A stretch of 64,000 nt of DNA, from assembly GCA_950295325.1 (NCBI GenBank), contig OX485803.1, positions 1,798,001 through 1,862,000 of the forward strand. The letters run 5' to 3'. The position numbers and the translations under genes were made by a program. The DNA comes from Polytrichum commune (taxonomy: Eukaryota; Streptophyta; Polytrichopsida; Polytrichales; Polytrichaceae). Numbering within the stretch: position 1 is the stretch's first letter; the number at the start of each line of letters is the position of its first letter. Below the pieces are notes generated by a model, which saw nothing but the letters and a program-made list of their open reading frames with translations, ran no database searches and was not told the DNA's origin. Of the stretch, positions 40,227 through 53,195 are shown piece after piece.

Positions 40227-41469
40227 TTGATTGTTTTTTTCATGAGGATTTTTTTGTCATGTTTGGTAGTAAAACCAAATCCATGTAGAGGTTTGAAGTT
40301 CAATGTTTCATCTAAGGTGGATGAAGTTAATGTGGACACCTCCAACTTTGTGGAATCATCCAACCAATGGTTTCAAGCATTCAAATCTTGAGTAGGTTGG
40401 CAATTGTGAATTAGGACCAAAGAATTTGAAGTCACTAAAATCTAGGATCTCGAATCAAAGATTCTCTTCTTCCCAATGTGGTGCTATAGGGAGGAGCTAT
40501 TTTATTGTTCAATGTCGTATAAGTGGACAACATCATTAACAATTTTTTCATGGGTCATTTGCCAATGAAAACCAAGTTTAATGCCAATATTGGTTGTGTC
40601 ATGCCTCTAAAGTGGTCACATGTAAGATAAGATATTGTTGAATTATTTTTTCATTATAAGATACATGTAATTGAACTTGGTCGGCACCACATAGCCATGT
40701 GTCACCTCCTAATTTGCCCACCTTGGGCACAAAATTCAAGCATGTTATAGTTCGGTGGATAGCACTTCTCATTATCATGGAGGATGGTGGTGTAGTTTGA
40801 CTTTTGCAAAGGTAATTAATAACCCAAATATCATCAAGATGGTGGCTAAAATACCATGTTTTATCCGCCCACCAAATTAAAGCAATTCTACTGCTGATTA
40901 GAAGCCAAAAATATGTGTCCGATTAAGGAAGCTAACCAAATTAACCTCATTCACCCTACTCCAAACTTGTTCTTGATCCTCATACCTAAGAATGCGAAAG
41001 AGAGGTTGAACATATTTTGCATTTGAATTAGCTAGCGAATAAACTACATGATTCATTCAATAATGCAAAAAAAAAAATGACTAAATTACATATTCATGTT
41101 GCCAATGCTCATGCTTGTCTAGAGAGACATATTGTTCAAATCCACCCATGAAAAGAGGCCGTGGTGAAGATCACTACCACTGCAAACGACGTACCTAGGT
41201 AGAGGTACATGTCACACATGAGGGTGTGTTCCAAGCATTGAGTTAGTTGATTCATTGAGAGATTGCAATCAACTTTGTGAAGCTATGAAATATCTTCAAC
41301 CCCACAATTGAGGTACCTAAGGAGAGGTACGTGTGGCACATGAGGGTGTGTTTCCAAGCATTGAGTTGATTCAATAGAGATTGCAATGAACTTTGTGAAT
41401 AAATGAAAGTTAGGGGACCATACACATGTAAATCTAGATGATACCTTTTGTTTCCATATACCACAACAC
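40227..41469. other. Unassigned middle of the copia element
   Basis: Protease and integrase would be expected here, but I cannot read an integrase core. Only scattered short frames remain. A duplicated segment is listed separately. Confidence 0.45.
41188..41405. repeat. About 122-bp tandem duplication inside the copia element
   Basis: Copies at about 41188-41285 and 41310-41405 share GTACCTARGNAGAGGTAC, CACATGAGGGTGTGTT, CCAAGCATTGAGTT and GAGATTGCAAT.AACTTTGTGAA. The sequence lies in the pre-RT linker of the element. Confidence 0.85.
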
Positions 41470-43560
41470 TTGGACAATGATCGTGATGTGACTATTGTAA
41501 AGGAGGCTCATAGTCAAAGTGATCGGCACATGTGGGAAAAGGCCATAAGATCTAAACTAGAGTCTTTGAGATCCAAAAAGGTGTTTAGTCCAGTTAAGAC
41601 TACATCCAAAGAAATTAAGCCAATGGGTTGTAAATGGGTGTTTGTGAGGGAACGAGATAAGGTTGAAAATGTTCCAAGTACAAAGCACAACTAATTGTCC
41701 AAGGCTTCATCCTACATCTAGGCATTTCCTAATGAAGAGACGTGTTTCCTTGTGATGAACTCAATTACGTGCAGGTATCTCCTGAGTCTTGCAGTTGACA
41801 AGAGATTGGAAACAAGGTTGATGGATGTACTTACCATGTACTTACCATGTACTTATGTGGTAGTCTGGATAGTAACATATATGTGAAGGTCCTTGTATGG
41901 TTGGTAGAATTCCATAACTCACAAAGGCATCCACATTGCCTTCGACTTCAAGGGCATTGTATGTCCTTAAACATGCCAACATGATGTGGTACAAGTGTAT
42001 GAGAGATATTTTGGTAGATCAAGGTTTTAGGAGTAATGAGGTTGGTCCATGTTTGTTTAAAACAAACCACACATGGTTAAATATTGTGGCCATGTATGTT
42101 GATGATCCCAACCTTATTGGCATGGCTAATGCATCTCCCATATTGTTTCTCAACTCAAACGTGAAATTGAGATGAAAGATCTCGGAGAAACCACCTTATG
42201 TCTTGGTCTACATGTTGAACATCTTGCAATTGGTGTTTTTCTACATCGGAGTTTGTGAACACGGAAGATACTCAAGTGATTCTCAATAGATACGACTTAC
42301 CCACTAAGTTTTCCGACGGTGGTACAATTCTTGGATCTAAAGAATGATGAGTGTGGACCATACAACGAGGGGGAGAAATGTTTGGGACTTGAGACTCCAT
42401 ATTTGGCAACAACATGTGCAGTAATGTATTTGGTATATTGCACTAGGTTTGACACTGCATTTGCCATTAGTTTATTGGCTATATTCAGTGCAAAGTTAAC
42501 AAAACGACATTGGAATGGTGACAAACACATCATGCGCTACCCCCGGGGAGGTCACTCCATTGTCAAGTTGAAAACCATGTGCAACGGAAGTTTGCTACCC
42601 CTATATTATATGGCATAGATAATTTTAAATTTTATGATATTTTCTATATATACATATCCATTGATAATATATTTTTTATATTTTTCTGAAATTTTTAGTC
42701 ATCTCTATTTTCTAGTAATTTTTTTAGATCAATTCTGCATCATTCTAGTTAGAAACGGTATGTTTTCTAGAAAAAACAAATTATCAAATTTGGTTATCAA
42801 ATTTTTACTATGTAATAGATACCATGTATATGTACTCATAATTTTTTTTGATAAAACTTTGACCCATTTTGTTGATGCTTTTTAGAAAAAGTAGAATTTT
42901 TTTTCCATCGCACATGGTTTTCAACTTGACAATGGAGTGACCTCCCCGGGGCGATACCTCAAGGGCATGGAAGGTTTAGAATGGTTTTATCTAGTTAGAG
43001 AGGATAGCAACATCAAAAGATGTGTGGATGTGGGTTACCTCTCCGATTCACATCAAGGGAAATCACATACATGTTATGTTTTCCTCAGACAATAATAAAA
43101 AATATCTTAGAAGTTAATGAAGCAGAGTCTTGAAGCCACATCTTCAGACCATTCATAATGTATAGCCTTGCATGAGGCTACATGTGAATGTAGTTGGTTG
43201 CTATTGGTTGATGGCTTCATCAAAGGTTCTTATGGGTTTCCAGATGTTCCAATAGTTCCAACAATAATTTACAAAGACAATGCAACCTACATTGCTTAAA
43301 TAAAGGTGGGCTACATCAAAGGAGACCGAATCAAGCATATCTTACCGAAGTTATTTTTTTTCTTCTTATGAAGTATTAGGACCATATATAGATGTGAAGT
43401 AAATTAGATCTTCCAATAACCTAGCATACTCATGTACTAAGTCAATACCAAGCGCTTGGCATAGATAAATTTTTAAGATAATAGGGATGCAAAGGTTTTC
43501 ATTCTTTATGACATGTAAACAATCATGTCTAGACTCTTCCATTATTTTTTCCTTCACCCT
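41470..43560 (+). pseudogene. Ty1/copia reverse transcriptase/RNase H remnant, split by a nested element
   Basis: RT opening: WEKAIRSKLESLRSKKVF followed by KPMGCKWVF (41530-41650). The palm has ALYVLKHANMMWYKCM and the polymerase motif YVDD at about 42094-42107. It continues to YLVYCTRFDTAFAI and HIMRY, which ends at 42540. The frame resumes at 42958 with LKGMEGL, after a 411-bp insertion plus a short target duplication. RNase H follows as CVDVGYLSDSHQGKS, then ALHEATCECSWLL and TIIYKDNAT, ending near 43330-43560 with stops. Multiple lesions; not mobile on its own. Confidence 0.85.
42541..42951. mobile_element. 411-bp MITE-like element with perfect 42-bp inverted ends, nested in copia RT
   Basis: Left end 42541-42582 and right end 42910-42951 are exact reverse complements over 42 bp, starting CCCCGGGGAGGTCACTCC. 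The interior is very AT-rich and non-coding. Flanks are CGCTAC (42535-42540) and CGATAC (42952-42957), consistent with a 6-bp target duplication with one mismatch (or a 3-bp TAC). Removing the element and one flank copy restores the copia frame HIMRY-LKGMEGL, which confirms the borders. The family is unknown: GC-rich ends and possible 6-bp duplication do not fit a common class neatly. Confidence 0.9.
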
Positions 43561-43899
43561 GAGTTTTTACCTCAATTATGAGGATTTGTATCACAATAAG
43601 GTTTTTAATGAGGGAAGGGTATTGTAGTGTCTAAAACAAGGCTTGTTGTGTCAATGGGGAGTGTTAAAACACCACCGTCATAGGTTGTCCCAACATAATA
43701 GACCCAACTTTGTCGTCATAGGTTGTAATCTTGGAATCGTAATTACTAACGAGGCATGTTACCACGAGTAGAATGTTAATTAATAAGAAGTGACCTCTCA
43801 CTCTCATGCTATGTTACTCATATAGCATTTAATTATTGTCATTCTCTCTCTCATCTCATCGTTTTTTGTAACACAACTCACCCACACTAGGATTATTTG
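43561..43899. other. Unassigned DNA between copia and LINE remnants
   Basis: Probably the 3' end of the copia element, but no LTR with a partner was recognised. No gene. Confidence 0.4.
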
Positions 43900-45413
43900 G
43901 AAGGAATGTTGCATGAAAAGGAAATTTGGTGGGCTAGGGTTAGTTGATCCATAGGACCCCAAGACCAACCCGCTCTATAAGTGGATAATGAAGGCAATGG
44001 AACTAGGTGAATTGAACCTCTAGGTCATCCAAAGGTACAAATTGGGTAGGTTTAACCCCTAAAGAGAAAGGATTTGGGGGATTAAGTTGGATTGGTTTAC
44101 AAATAAGCAACACCAAGGCTACTTTGGATCCAAGGTTTGAGGTCGTATTAGGAAAGCATGGAAGATTATGGCTTAAGCCATGTACAACCTCCCCCCCCCC
44201 CCTCCCTCGGCACAGTAACGGAATTGATTCATTCTAATCTCTCATGGGCAACAAACTTAAAAATCATTAATTATGGTTCTACCTGTGCTAGAGCCCATGA
44301 ACTCTGCCACAAAGGGATCCAACGTGTTGGTAACATCTCGGATCTTGATAATCATATCTTCATCCCGTGGAACAAGGCACATACTAAGTTCAATTTAATT
44401 GCTAGATTCAAATGATTGAATTCTACTTACCACCAAAATCAAGGACCTTTGGAGGCATAGGTTGGAGGATGATTCATTCATCACCCATCCTAACCAATGG
44501 GTTGGTTTCTAAATTGAAGGTGCAAAGGATCCGGCATGTATTCTATGATGCTCCACCGAATGTACTCCTTCATGTGAACACCAACATCACATCTCTTTGT
44601 CATTCTTGAATAAATGTTTTACATTTGGCATTTACTCGAGATGCCTTAATAAGTGGGAGAAACCTATTGGCGATACGAGTGGTTTCTTACATCATTTGAA
44701 AATTATTCACACCACTAGAAGGCATGAGAAAGAGGAAATTACCCTCCTCTATGGAAAAATTGCCACACTTGAGTGGGATCCGAACCGTTGGAGGTGGGCC
44801 AGTGGTTTGCACTCCCTTAATTATACCACAAAGGTGGGCAAAGACTCGGTCATTAACATGATTTTGGACACAGCCTAGGCAACAAACAAGTGGGAAGGCT
44901 ACTTTTGGGGGAACTACGAGTTTAACTAGTCACAAGTTTGGGATCCAACAAGTTCTGGCAAAGAGGTTGCTTTTATGTAGTCCATTTGTCACAAGGCGGG
45001 CAACTTCAATGAATGGAAAGCGCATATCACCCCAACCTCCATTTCCAAGATGGCAATTCGAATTCAAAACAAGCTCTCTTTGGGGAAAGGATTCCTTTAA
45101 GGACTTTATTAAGATAATCAAGATTTGGCACCTCCATGGGGCATTAGGCTTTGGAAGATTTGGATTGAGCGTAATGATAGGGTGTTCAACCAAAGAACAA
45201 TGGCATGAATCCAAGGTTAAACATCTTATTTGGGATGATCTCATTATGTATGCCAAGGTGGCTTGGGCTAGGGTGGTTAAAATGGTTAAGAATAGTGCCT
45301 ACTCAGATGAGGCCCTTCTCAAAGGTTTTGACCAAATTTGGGGGGCTAGGAATGTCCTTTGTAGATGGGATAGGATGAAAGTCACATGGAATTGGAAACA
45401 TCAACATATGTAG
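43900..45413 (+). pseudogene. LINE-type non-LTR retrotransposon C-terminal remnant
   Basis: Read over frameshifts, the plus strand gives 'GLGLVDP', 'NPLYKWIMKAMELG', 'NLQVIQRYKLGRFNP', 'RERIWGIKLDWFT', 'KQHQGYFGSKV', and then (44158-44415) 'HELCHKGIQRVGNISD' and 'FIPWNKAHTKFNL'. Near 45140-45410 come 'KIWIERNDRVFNQ' and 'LIWDDLIMYAKVAW'. These are the phrases that follow the RT domain in plant LINE ORF2 proteins (zf-RVT region). The RT core itself is not in the window. Stops and shifts are frequent. A (CT)n run follows about 180 bp downstream. Confidence 0.65.
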
Positions 45414-45587
45414 GTTGTTTGGCACTTTGGTTGATTCTTGCTCGGTGGGATGGGGGTGGTCTTCAGTCAGGTTGTTTAGTGGGTTGTCCTTGATGGGCTC
45501 CTTGTTATTTGGGTTTTGTTACTCCTTACGTGATAGTGTGACACGATGTGGCACGTCTAAGGGGCTCCACCTCTCCTTGAAGTGGGC

Positions 45588-45590
<3 letters not shown>

Positions 45591-45644
<54 letters not shown>
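45591..45644. repeat. (CT)27 microsatellite
   Basis: An uninterrupted CT dinucleotide run of about 54 bp, with an open frame running through it only because CTCTCT encodes Leu-Ser. Confidence 0.98.
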
Positions 45645-45647
<3 letters not shown>

Positions 45648-45649
45648 TA

Positions 45650-47734
45650 ATGCCATGTTACATAAAAATTTAAGTTTAAACTCTTACATTAATAGACCTA
45701 GCAAAGGTCATCTATGTAAAATAGATGATATAAACTCAGTTGATACTATATCTACACACATGGAAAGAAATCATGCTTACCATGAAATGGATCTAACAGA
45801 GATATAGATGAATGAAGTAAAAATAGGGTTACGAGAACTTACCATATGTAAGTACTCCAATATAAGCTCTTAGTCCTAAAAAGACCTTTTTTTATCATTC
45901 ACACAAGTGAGGTGTGGCGAGCTGTGTGTATACACATTAGGGTAATAGATACATGCTTGAAGTAAGAGTAACTAGGGTTCATCACCAAGAGTTTTCTACT
46001 TGAAGTAACCAATCATGGCCAAGGAACGGGTTTGAACACCCATATGTTGTTTTATAATGAGTGTTGTATTTTGAAATATTTTGGTGCATTTGAAATGGAC
46101 TAAGTGTGTGCGACATGGATAATAACTGGGTCTTGTTGTTATTTACCTCGTGTACCTAACTAATCCTCAATTGTTTGTTGGTTGGTTGCATGGGCACATG
46201 TGAGACAAGCCCTTCATACAATCAATGCAGTGATGTATTGTGATCATGATATTTTATGCACATATATTGGTTGAGGTTACTAGGTACATCTCCTTAGTAA
46301 GTACAACATACATGTGGTGATCTAGTTAGACGTACATGATAAAGAGGCAAGAAGGTTGGCAATAACTTCCAAAGCATGGGATAGTTAAAATCAAACATTG
46401 GGTGATGAATACCATATGATAGCAAAAAATCCAAATAATGTATGTATTCTTACAAGGCAAAATAGGTATGCAAGGTGTATATGTGGTACAACACAAACTA
46501 TGAGACATTAGACAAATGACTCTATTATGCAATGTGGTACTATACTATCAAATAGGAAGATGCAAGAGACATAGAGAGAGAGAGTCTTGTGGATGTTCCC
46601 ACCCACCCTTGTATAGAAAGTAATCCTTATGTTCCAAAAAAACTCATGTTTGAAGCAATATTGTTAATTAAATTACAAATCATTAACTGAATGTGATGAC
46701 AATATCTATAGTTGTGCTAAACCTGGACTATTAACCTACTTAAGTTTCAAAAAGAAAAGCATGATAAGTATTCAAAGGAATATCAAAGATTGTGAAGAAG
46801 AAAATAGGTGACACGTGACACATTTTAGTGCACTTCATCATGGTTGGACCCATCTCAAGGGTGGTGCTAATTTGTGGAGGTTGTGAAAGAAAGGATATTG
46901 CACAATGGCTCCTCTCAAATGGGTGGTGTTTCCTCATCAACTATGGTCACATTTATAGTTTTGGAAAAACGTGAAGACAAATTCCACATATTGTCTTCAT
47001 ATTATTTGCCTCTATTTGCCTCGAGTAACATGGTTTTCAAACTAAGCATGTCCTAATGTATGTGTAATGGAAATCACCGGAGCATACTTGATGCCAAAAC
47101 ACAACCTATTCAAATTCATTGTGTTGACCAAATGTTTAAGTTCATTCATTGGAGAAATAGTGTTGTATCTACATTCCAATAATATTTTGGTCTTTTGTGA
47201 GGCATGCACTTCATGTATGTACAAGAAAGAATTGGGACAAACCCCTATGAACCCTTATAGGCGAGAGTTTGGCCCACATCACACCAATAATCGAAGGTTT
47301 GATATGCACACGTCCGTCTACTCGTGAACTAGAAACCCTTGTATTCCGATCAAGTGTCTTTGTTCATCATTGCAATTTATGTAGTGTTCTAAGCTCTCAC
47401 CACCACAACCAAGAAAATTCCAAGGGCCAAGGTGCAAAACACCGTCCACTTTATATAGCAAAAAAACACTACGTCCCATGATGCATTTTGTCGTTGCATT
47501 GAGTTGCAATAGGAAATCCATTAACACTTGTCCATCTAGAAGTGCCGTTATCCTTAATTATGTTGCACTTTGATTACAAGCTTTGTGATCTAGAACAATA
47601 GTAGAATGAAGTAAATTTAATATTACATGGACGCATTTCATTGGTTGAGTGATTGTCCATGCACTTTAAGTACCGGGTAATATACTTTCAACCGTGCAAC
47701 TACAACATTCCACCGCCAAGCCATCCACTTGAAC
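45650..47734. other. AT-rich intergenic DNA, no gene supported
   Basis: Only short frames without family resemblance. A short GA run lies near 46575. A frame at 47067-47327 is unremarkable. Confidence 0.5.
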
Positions 47735-47890
47735 TATGGTATAGGGCCCCCAAGACATGGGAGTTTGGGATTCTAGTGTACCATAACCGCACTTCAACCA
47801 TCATCCTCTCTTAATGTAATTTCTAAGTGAATCGTGGTACAAGGCCCCCCAAGACACGGGGATTTTGGAATCTAGTATACCATAACTAAC
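47735..47890. repeat. About 100-bp direct duplication
   Basis: Two units at about 47737 and 47838 share GGTAYARGGCCCCC, AAGACAYGGG, TTTKGGATTCTAGT/TGGAATCTAGT and ATACCATAAC. Confidence 0.85.
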
Positions 47891-49812
47891 CGGGCTTACC
47901 ACATCCTATGTGAACATTGTAGCGTTTATCCTCTACAAGGACATGAGGGGCAAATCATTCTCTTATGTGTCCTTTAAAACAACATATCCAAGATATCTTG
48001 AGAATTGTTGCAAAAAAAAAACCGTCAAGCACAATCAAAGGAACATGGAATACTTGTTATGCTCCTATGATGATTCTAGATGTCTAAACTTTGAAATAAT
48101 GCCGTAAACACGATTTCCAAATATTTTTAATGAAAAACTTAATATGATTTGTTGAAATTACAAATACCATATATTGGAGGTAAGTTTTAATAATAGTATA
48201 AATTTTTAATGATCAAGCCCCCAAAATGCCTCTCCATGACGTGTAACAAATAACCATGCAATGCAATTTCAAGATCAAACTTTGGAAGGTGACAACATAT
48301 TTCAACAAATATGCAAGGGGTGGGGTGGGGGGCTTGACTAGAGAAAAATGAAAAATGAAAAGAAAAAAAGGATATTGAGGCATTTAGGGTTTAGGTGCCT
48401 TATGAACTTCATGGGTAACCTTGGAGGATGAGCAAAGTAAACTCTAAACCAAAATACTTGGTATGCATGTTTTGGTCAGTCAATCTAGACACTTAACCCA
48501 AATATTTGGTATGTAGGTTTCGGTCGGTTGACCAAATCTTAGTTGGGTATGAGTATCAAATAACTTAATCCTTAAGTTCCTTATGAACAAGACATTCCCT
48601 AAGATGTGTTATGAAACAATGTTTTCAAAGGCTCCTCAATAATTAGCACAATATTTGGAGAGAACTATGTTGGATTTCCAACAAATTAGATTGTCTTTGG
48701 CATCTCCTTAAGAGGGTTGTTCTATGGTTACAGTGTAGCCTCTCTAAGTGTTATTTTCTTTAGTGTTATTTTGCCATGGTTGTTACATTTTTCATAATCC
48801 CTTATAACATTGGGTAAGTGTTATTTGGTACTTTGTTATCAAAAAATTACTCCCCTCTTTGTTAATTTACATTTTGTAAGTGCTACTTGCATCAAAATAT
48901 ATCAGTTATTGTTTTTGTTGTTGTTGTGAGTTTGTGACCACTACTATAAGTGACAATAGTGGAGGGTGGAGAGTGAGCCAATGCTAGATAGCATTGGACA
49001 ATGGTTAAATGTGGAGAGTGGTGGAGGGGGAGCCTCGCCAATTTGATTATCCAATTTGACTCACATGTAAGCTTATCCATACTAACTTCAAATGGAAGCC
49101 TTTCATTAGGGTTGGTGAGGAGTTCTATTGTTGAGTCTCAAAGTATATTTGGAGACTCAAGAATTTGTTTGTTGAGTCATTTGGTATGTCCATCAATGTC
49201 TACTTCTTACCTTAGTTTCTCCTCTTGTGACTTTCATTATTGTGATTGTAGATGTATCAAGTGCTATTCACTTGGATTATTGTATAATCTAGCCGAGTAT
49301 TGCAAATGCAAGTTACCACTTGTATCTTCTAAAGGCCTTGATTTTGTTGTGAGCTCAAGTATATTAGAGGAAATTTGTCACTATTTCCCATATTCAAGTG
49401 TCTCATCAAACAACAATAGACTTTTTATTTTGGTCACTAAGTAGGTGTCACTCTAATTTTTATTAACATATGTGACAATAGTTTATAAATGTTACTAATG
49501 ACTCTATTTTTACTACGTGACTATTACAATTATTAGTGTTATCTTTTGAATTGTCCACCCTCTCTCTAAGTGTTACTGTGTCAACATTCCATAAATGTTA
49601 CAAACTATATACTCTAGAAGAGGCAACACTTCACAAAGGGGTAGATTGTAACTTAATTTAGTAAAATTAAAAAAGTCTCTAACCAATGAATTTTGATCAA
49701 TTTGCCAAACTCAAGATCTTTGTTTGGCAACACCTTCATAAATGTGGTTGTTTAGCTTGGGGACTCACAAAGCATGAGCTCCACTATGGTAGGTGGAGGT
49801 TGAGACCTTCAG
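47891..49812. other. AT-rich intergenic DNA, no gene supported
   Basis: An open frame at 49001-49444 (147 codons) is Ser/Leu/Cys-rich, has no recognisable domain and starts in low-complexity DNA, so I do not call it. Recurrent TAAGTGTTA phrases between 48.7 and 49.6 kb suggest an old repeat. Confidence 0.45.
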
Positions 49813-50144
49813 TACACTAAATATGATATTTAGTGTTTGATACGCTAAATACGAATGCATACACTAAATATCACTAACCCTATGAAAGTAAGTAACATTA
49901 AATGTAAAATCAAACACTAAATATCAACTATGGTAATATGTAGAAGTTACATGCACGCATTTTGTGTTAGTAAGGATATGAAAAAAAATTAACAATGATA
50001 AAGGAGAAGGAAAGTGGTGGTAGGGAAGGTGGTGGCGCATTTATGTCTAACACTAATTATCAAAGAATTGAAAATTAGTGTTGAGCAAGATAGGGTGGTA
50101 ACAACACTAAATATAATCAAAAACTAAATATCATATTTAATGTA
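49813..50144. mobile_element. 332-bp MITE-like element with about 26-bp inverted ends
   Basis: The left end 49813-49838 (TACACTAAATATGATATTTAGTGT) matches the reverse complement of the right end (50119-50144) with a few mismatches. The left end also contains a perfect 21-bp palindrome, CACTAAATATGATATTTAGTG. Copies of CACTAAATAT recur inside. A TA target duplication, as for Stowaway-type elements, is possible because both ends carry TA. No coding content. Confidence 0.6.
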
Positions 50145-50224
50145 GTTGGTAAATCTTTGGGGCCTCCATGAGGTCCTTTGAAAACGTTCCGGAAGAATGA
50201 TGACTTGGTAGACTGTCAACTCGC

Positions 50225-50750
50225 CTTTACAAGGTGTGTGTTAGGGCCACTTCACACATGAGCCAAGAGCCGTGACCATGAAATTGTGACAGCCCAAAAG
50301 AAAGTGTCCAAAGGCCCGTCCCAACACACCTCCAAAATCATGTAGTGTGGTCACCGATCCACAAGTGTAATGTGAAGTCATATGTGACTGGGCCCTTAAC
50401 CAAATGCTCTTTCAATGAATGTGATTCATGCGGGTCCTCATACATGATAAAAATAGAGTAAATCAACGGTTGTGAGCATTCGGAGTGCCATGATCTTCCA
50501 ATTTTGTGTCAAGCCTACCTCCAAGAGGTGGTTTTTGAAAACAGTTCAAGGGACCATGAAACATGATTCATTTGATGCCATGTCAGAATCCACATAGACT
50601 TTACGACCATCTTGCATTCACATGCTCCATTGGTCCCTCAAGCGTAGTGTGAAGCGAACTTGGACCGGCTCCACTTTTTCCACCAATGAGAGTGCTTGAA
50701 GTGTAATGGTCACGGGCTCTTAGTGTCATGTGTCAAGTGGCCCTTAGTAG
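50225..50750. repeat. Dispersed repeat, long copy
   Basis: The partner of 30622-30975, with the same phrase order from TTAGGGCCAC to CACGGGCTCTTAGTGTCATG and AAGTGGCC, plus about 170 bp of extra DNA after the first 80 bp. No coding content. Confidence 0.7.
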
Positions 50751-50934
50751 GTCAAGTCCTTGCAATTGTTGTTTCTTGCCGCTCCCAAGTTGGCTTTTGA
50801 GCCTTGAAGTTCGTGGTGTGGTTGGTTTGCTTTTGGTGTCACTTGGTATTATTCGATGGTGTCATTTAATTACTTGGTCTCACTCGGTCCCAAGCCCAAT
50901 CCATTTCAAGATTCCGGTAACCTCATTGTATGTG

Positions 50935-51380
50935 TAAGGTATGTGGGTGTTATTTCATTCGTTTTTCATGTTCTCCAGCTTCTATCGGGTAGAATTATGT
51001 TATAAAATTTATGTTGCATTAGGTATTGAACAACAATGCATTTGCGAAAAAAACTTTGGGATTGAAACTCGGTTTCTCTCTTGTTGATTATGGTTATTGG
51101 AAGTGCATGCTTGTTCGTTTTTTAATTGGATACATAGGTCCTCATAATTGTGTTCATTGTTGAATGTGGAGTAGTTAATGAGATTTGAAGACGTTGTTCG
51201 ATCTCTTTTAAACGTGTGTTTGTAAGGTGTTTATTCTTTGATCCTCAGTGAACCACATCCAATCAAATACATGTGTTTATTCATTTTGGCGTTGGCCCGG
51301 TTGGCCTTCTGTCTCAAAAAAATTTAAAAAAATACATGTGTTTGATTCAAAAAAGTAACATAATAACACCCACATACCTT
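50935..51380. mobile_element. 446-bp element with exact 20-bp inverted ends
   Basis: TAAGGTATGTGGGTGTTATT (50935-50954) is the exact reverse complement of 51361-51380. The outermost TA could be the target duplication. The interior is non-coding and includes a duplicated AATACATGTGTTT phrase near 51270 and 51340. Identity beyond 20 bp is weak, so this may be an old MITE. Confidence 0.55.
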
Positions 51381-52969
51381 ATTTCTCAAGTTGCAATGAA
51401 AATGCATTTCTCAATGTACTCATTTTTAAAGAACATAAAGTTACAACTCCGAGTAACTCCAAATAGTAAGTAGCACTAAACACCATAAACAACGTAGTCA
51501 TCCTAAACGATTTGGAGCCCGCAAACCAAAACACATGCAAAAGCTAAACATAACCACCGGAAGGCCTCTTGACCACGACCTCAACGAGAGGGAGAGGGCC
51601 GAGACTTGGCTCTTGGCACTAACTTCTAAGCGGTGACTAAAAAAGTCATAAAAATGGTACAACCCAATACGGGGGTTGAGAGATTTGGGGCCCTTGTTTG
51701 TATTATGGTTAACCAAGGTGGGCGGTTTTGAAATAGAAAATTTCAACATTCCTACATATGTAAGGGTTTGACTCAAAACAAGATTAGAAATAAAAGTACA
51801 TGAGCCTCACAGAACATGAGGGTAGAACGTGTGAATCTTGGAGTCAAATGAACATGTTGACCATGGGGTTTTAGTATAAAATAGAATGGTTCCTCTTATT
51901 TTATGTATATTTCCAACTTGGACATGCACCTCTACACTATAACTACTTAAGGACCGCCTTTTCTATCTAATCCCGTCCTCCTACGTCTCTATTTGTGGTT
52001 GATTGACCCAACCAAAATAATTTGTCTTCCTAAACCACAAGGCGAAGCCAAACATATTTAATGTAAATTTACTATGCTAAACATAGTCATCATAAGGCAC
52101 CATGCGACCAATAACAAGAACACTATAATGAGATTCAATCCTTGTTGAGTACTGTAGGTTGATAGCTGGTCTAGCACAAAATTATTCTAAAAACAAGTGC
52201 CATATTATTTTGGAAATGATGGACAAATTTTGTCATAATTATTCCAATTTAGCTTGCATAATTGCTGAAATATGGTAAATCTCACTTTACATAAGCTTAG
52301 GTAGTGTCAATAAATCATTGTATAGTGTTAAATAGAGGAGGGGTTCACATTTTACTTCAAGTCGTTCATAGTCATCGCAAAGAATATGGGTTGCCATGAA
52401 ATTGCAAGACTATGTACAAAGAACTTGGTCTATATCCTTAGCAAATTTCTCAAACCTCAATTCCACATAGAAGATGCACTTGTTTGGAATTGTGTCCAAC
52501 TAGAGAAAATTGGTGGATGACACAAAGTACTACCTCCAACAAAAAGTTGTGATTTGAAAATTTAGTGCAAAAGATATGAATGAATTTCAGAAAACATTTC
52601 AAGAAATGAGGAGATTTGGAGAGAAAGTATGTTATGAACAAATGTTTGGAGCTTGATTGTGCTAATAATAATTTATTTGGAGTTGTGTTAAACTAAGAAA
52701 ACTCAGGCATCAAACATAATTCTACCTCCAACAAAACAATTTCAATCTAAAGTCGTTATACAAAATATATGGACAAATACATACAAAATGACTATTGGAC
52801 TTCATCTCTCAAGTTTACACATCCCACACAACGTTTTTATCTCCAACTATGCGTAGGCTTTTTGCTACACGCCTTGTCTTTTGAGCTAAATCAAAAAAGG
52901 AGTAAAAAAAAATTTATAGGTGAGTAGCTTACGTACCAATCATGGTCATTTTTGCCAATTTGACTTCAT
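51381..52969. other. Intergenic DNA, no gene supported
   Basis: The minus-strand frame at 51498-51776 and others show no domain. Nothing else seen. Confidence 0.5.
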
Positions 52970-53195
52970 TGCTGCACTATCCTGCATCCCAAATCCCCTA
53001 CCCACGCTCACATGCCTGCATTTACTTATTGCCATGCTACACTCTCCCACCATTGTATTGCACTACGCCTAAATCCCCTACCATGCTTACATGATGCCAC
53101 GTTGCATTCTCCCAACATTGCATTGCCTTGCACCCCAATCCCATGCCCACCTTCCCATGCTTACCTAGTGCCACATTGAGCTCACCCACTCAATT
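52970..53195. repeat. About 75-80-bp degenerate tandem repeat, three copies
   Basis: Units built from GCATTGCAC/CTTGCACCCC, AATCCCCTACCCA/ATGCC, ATGCTTACATG and GCCACRTTGCATTCTCCCA recur three times. Pyrimidine-rich plus strand. Confidence 0.65.

Noticed and set aside
49001-49444. 147-codon plus-strand frame
   Set aside because: Low-complexity Ser/Leu/Cys content, no domain, no neighbours supporting a gene.
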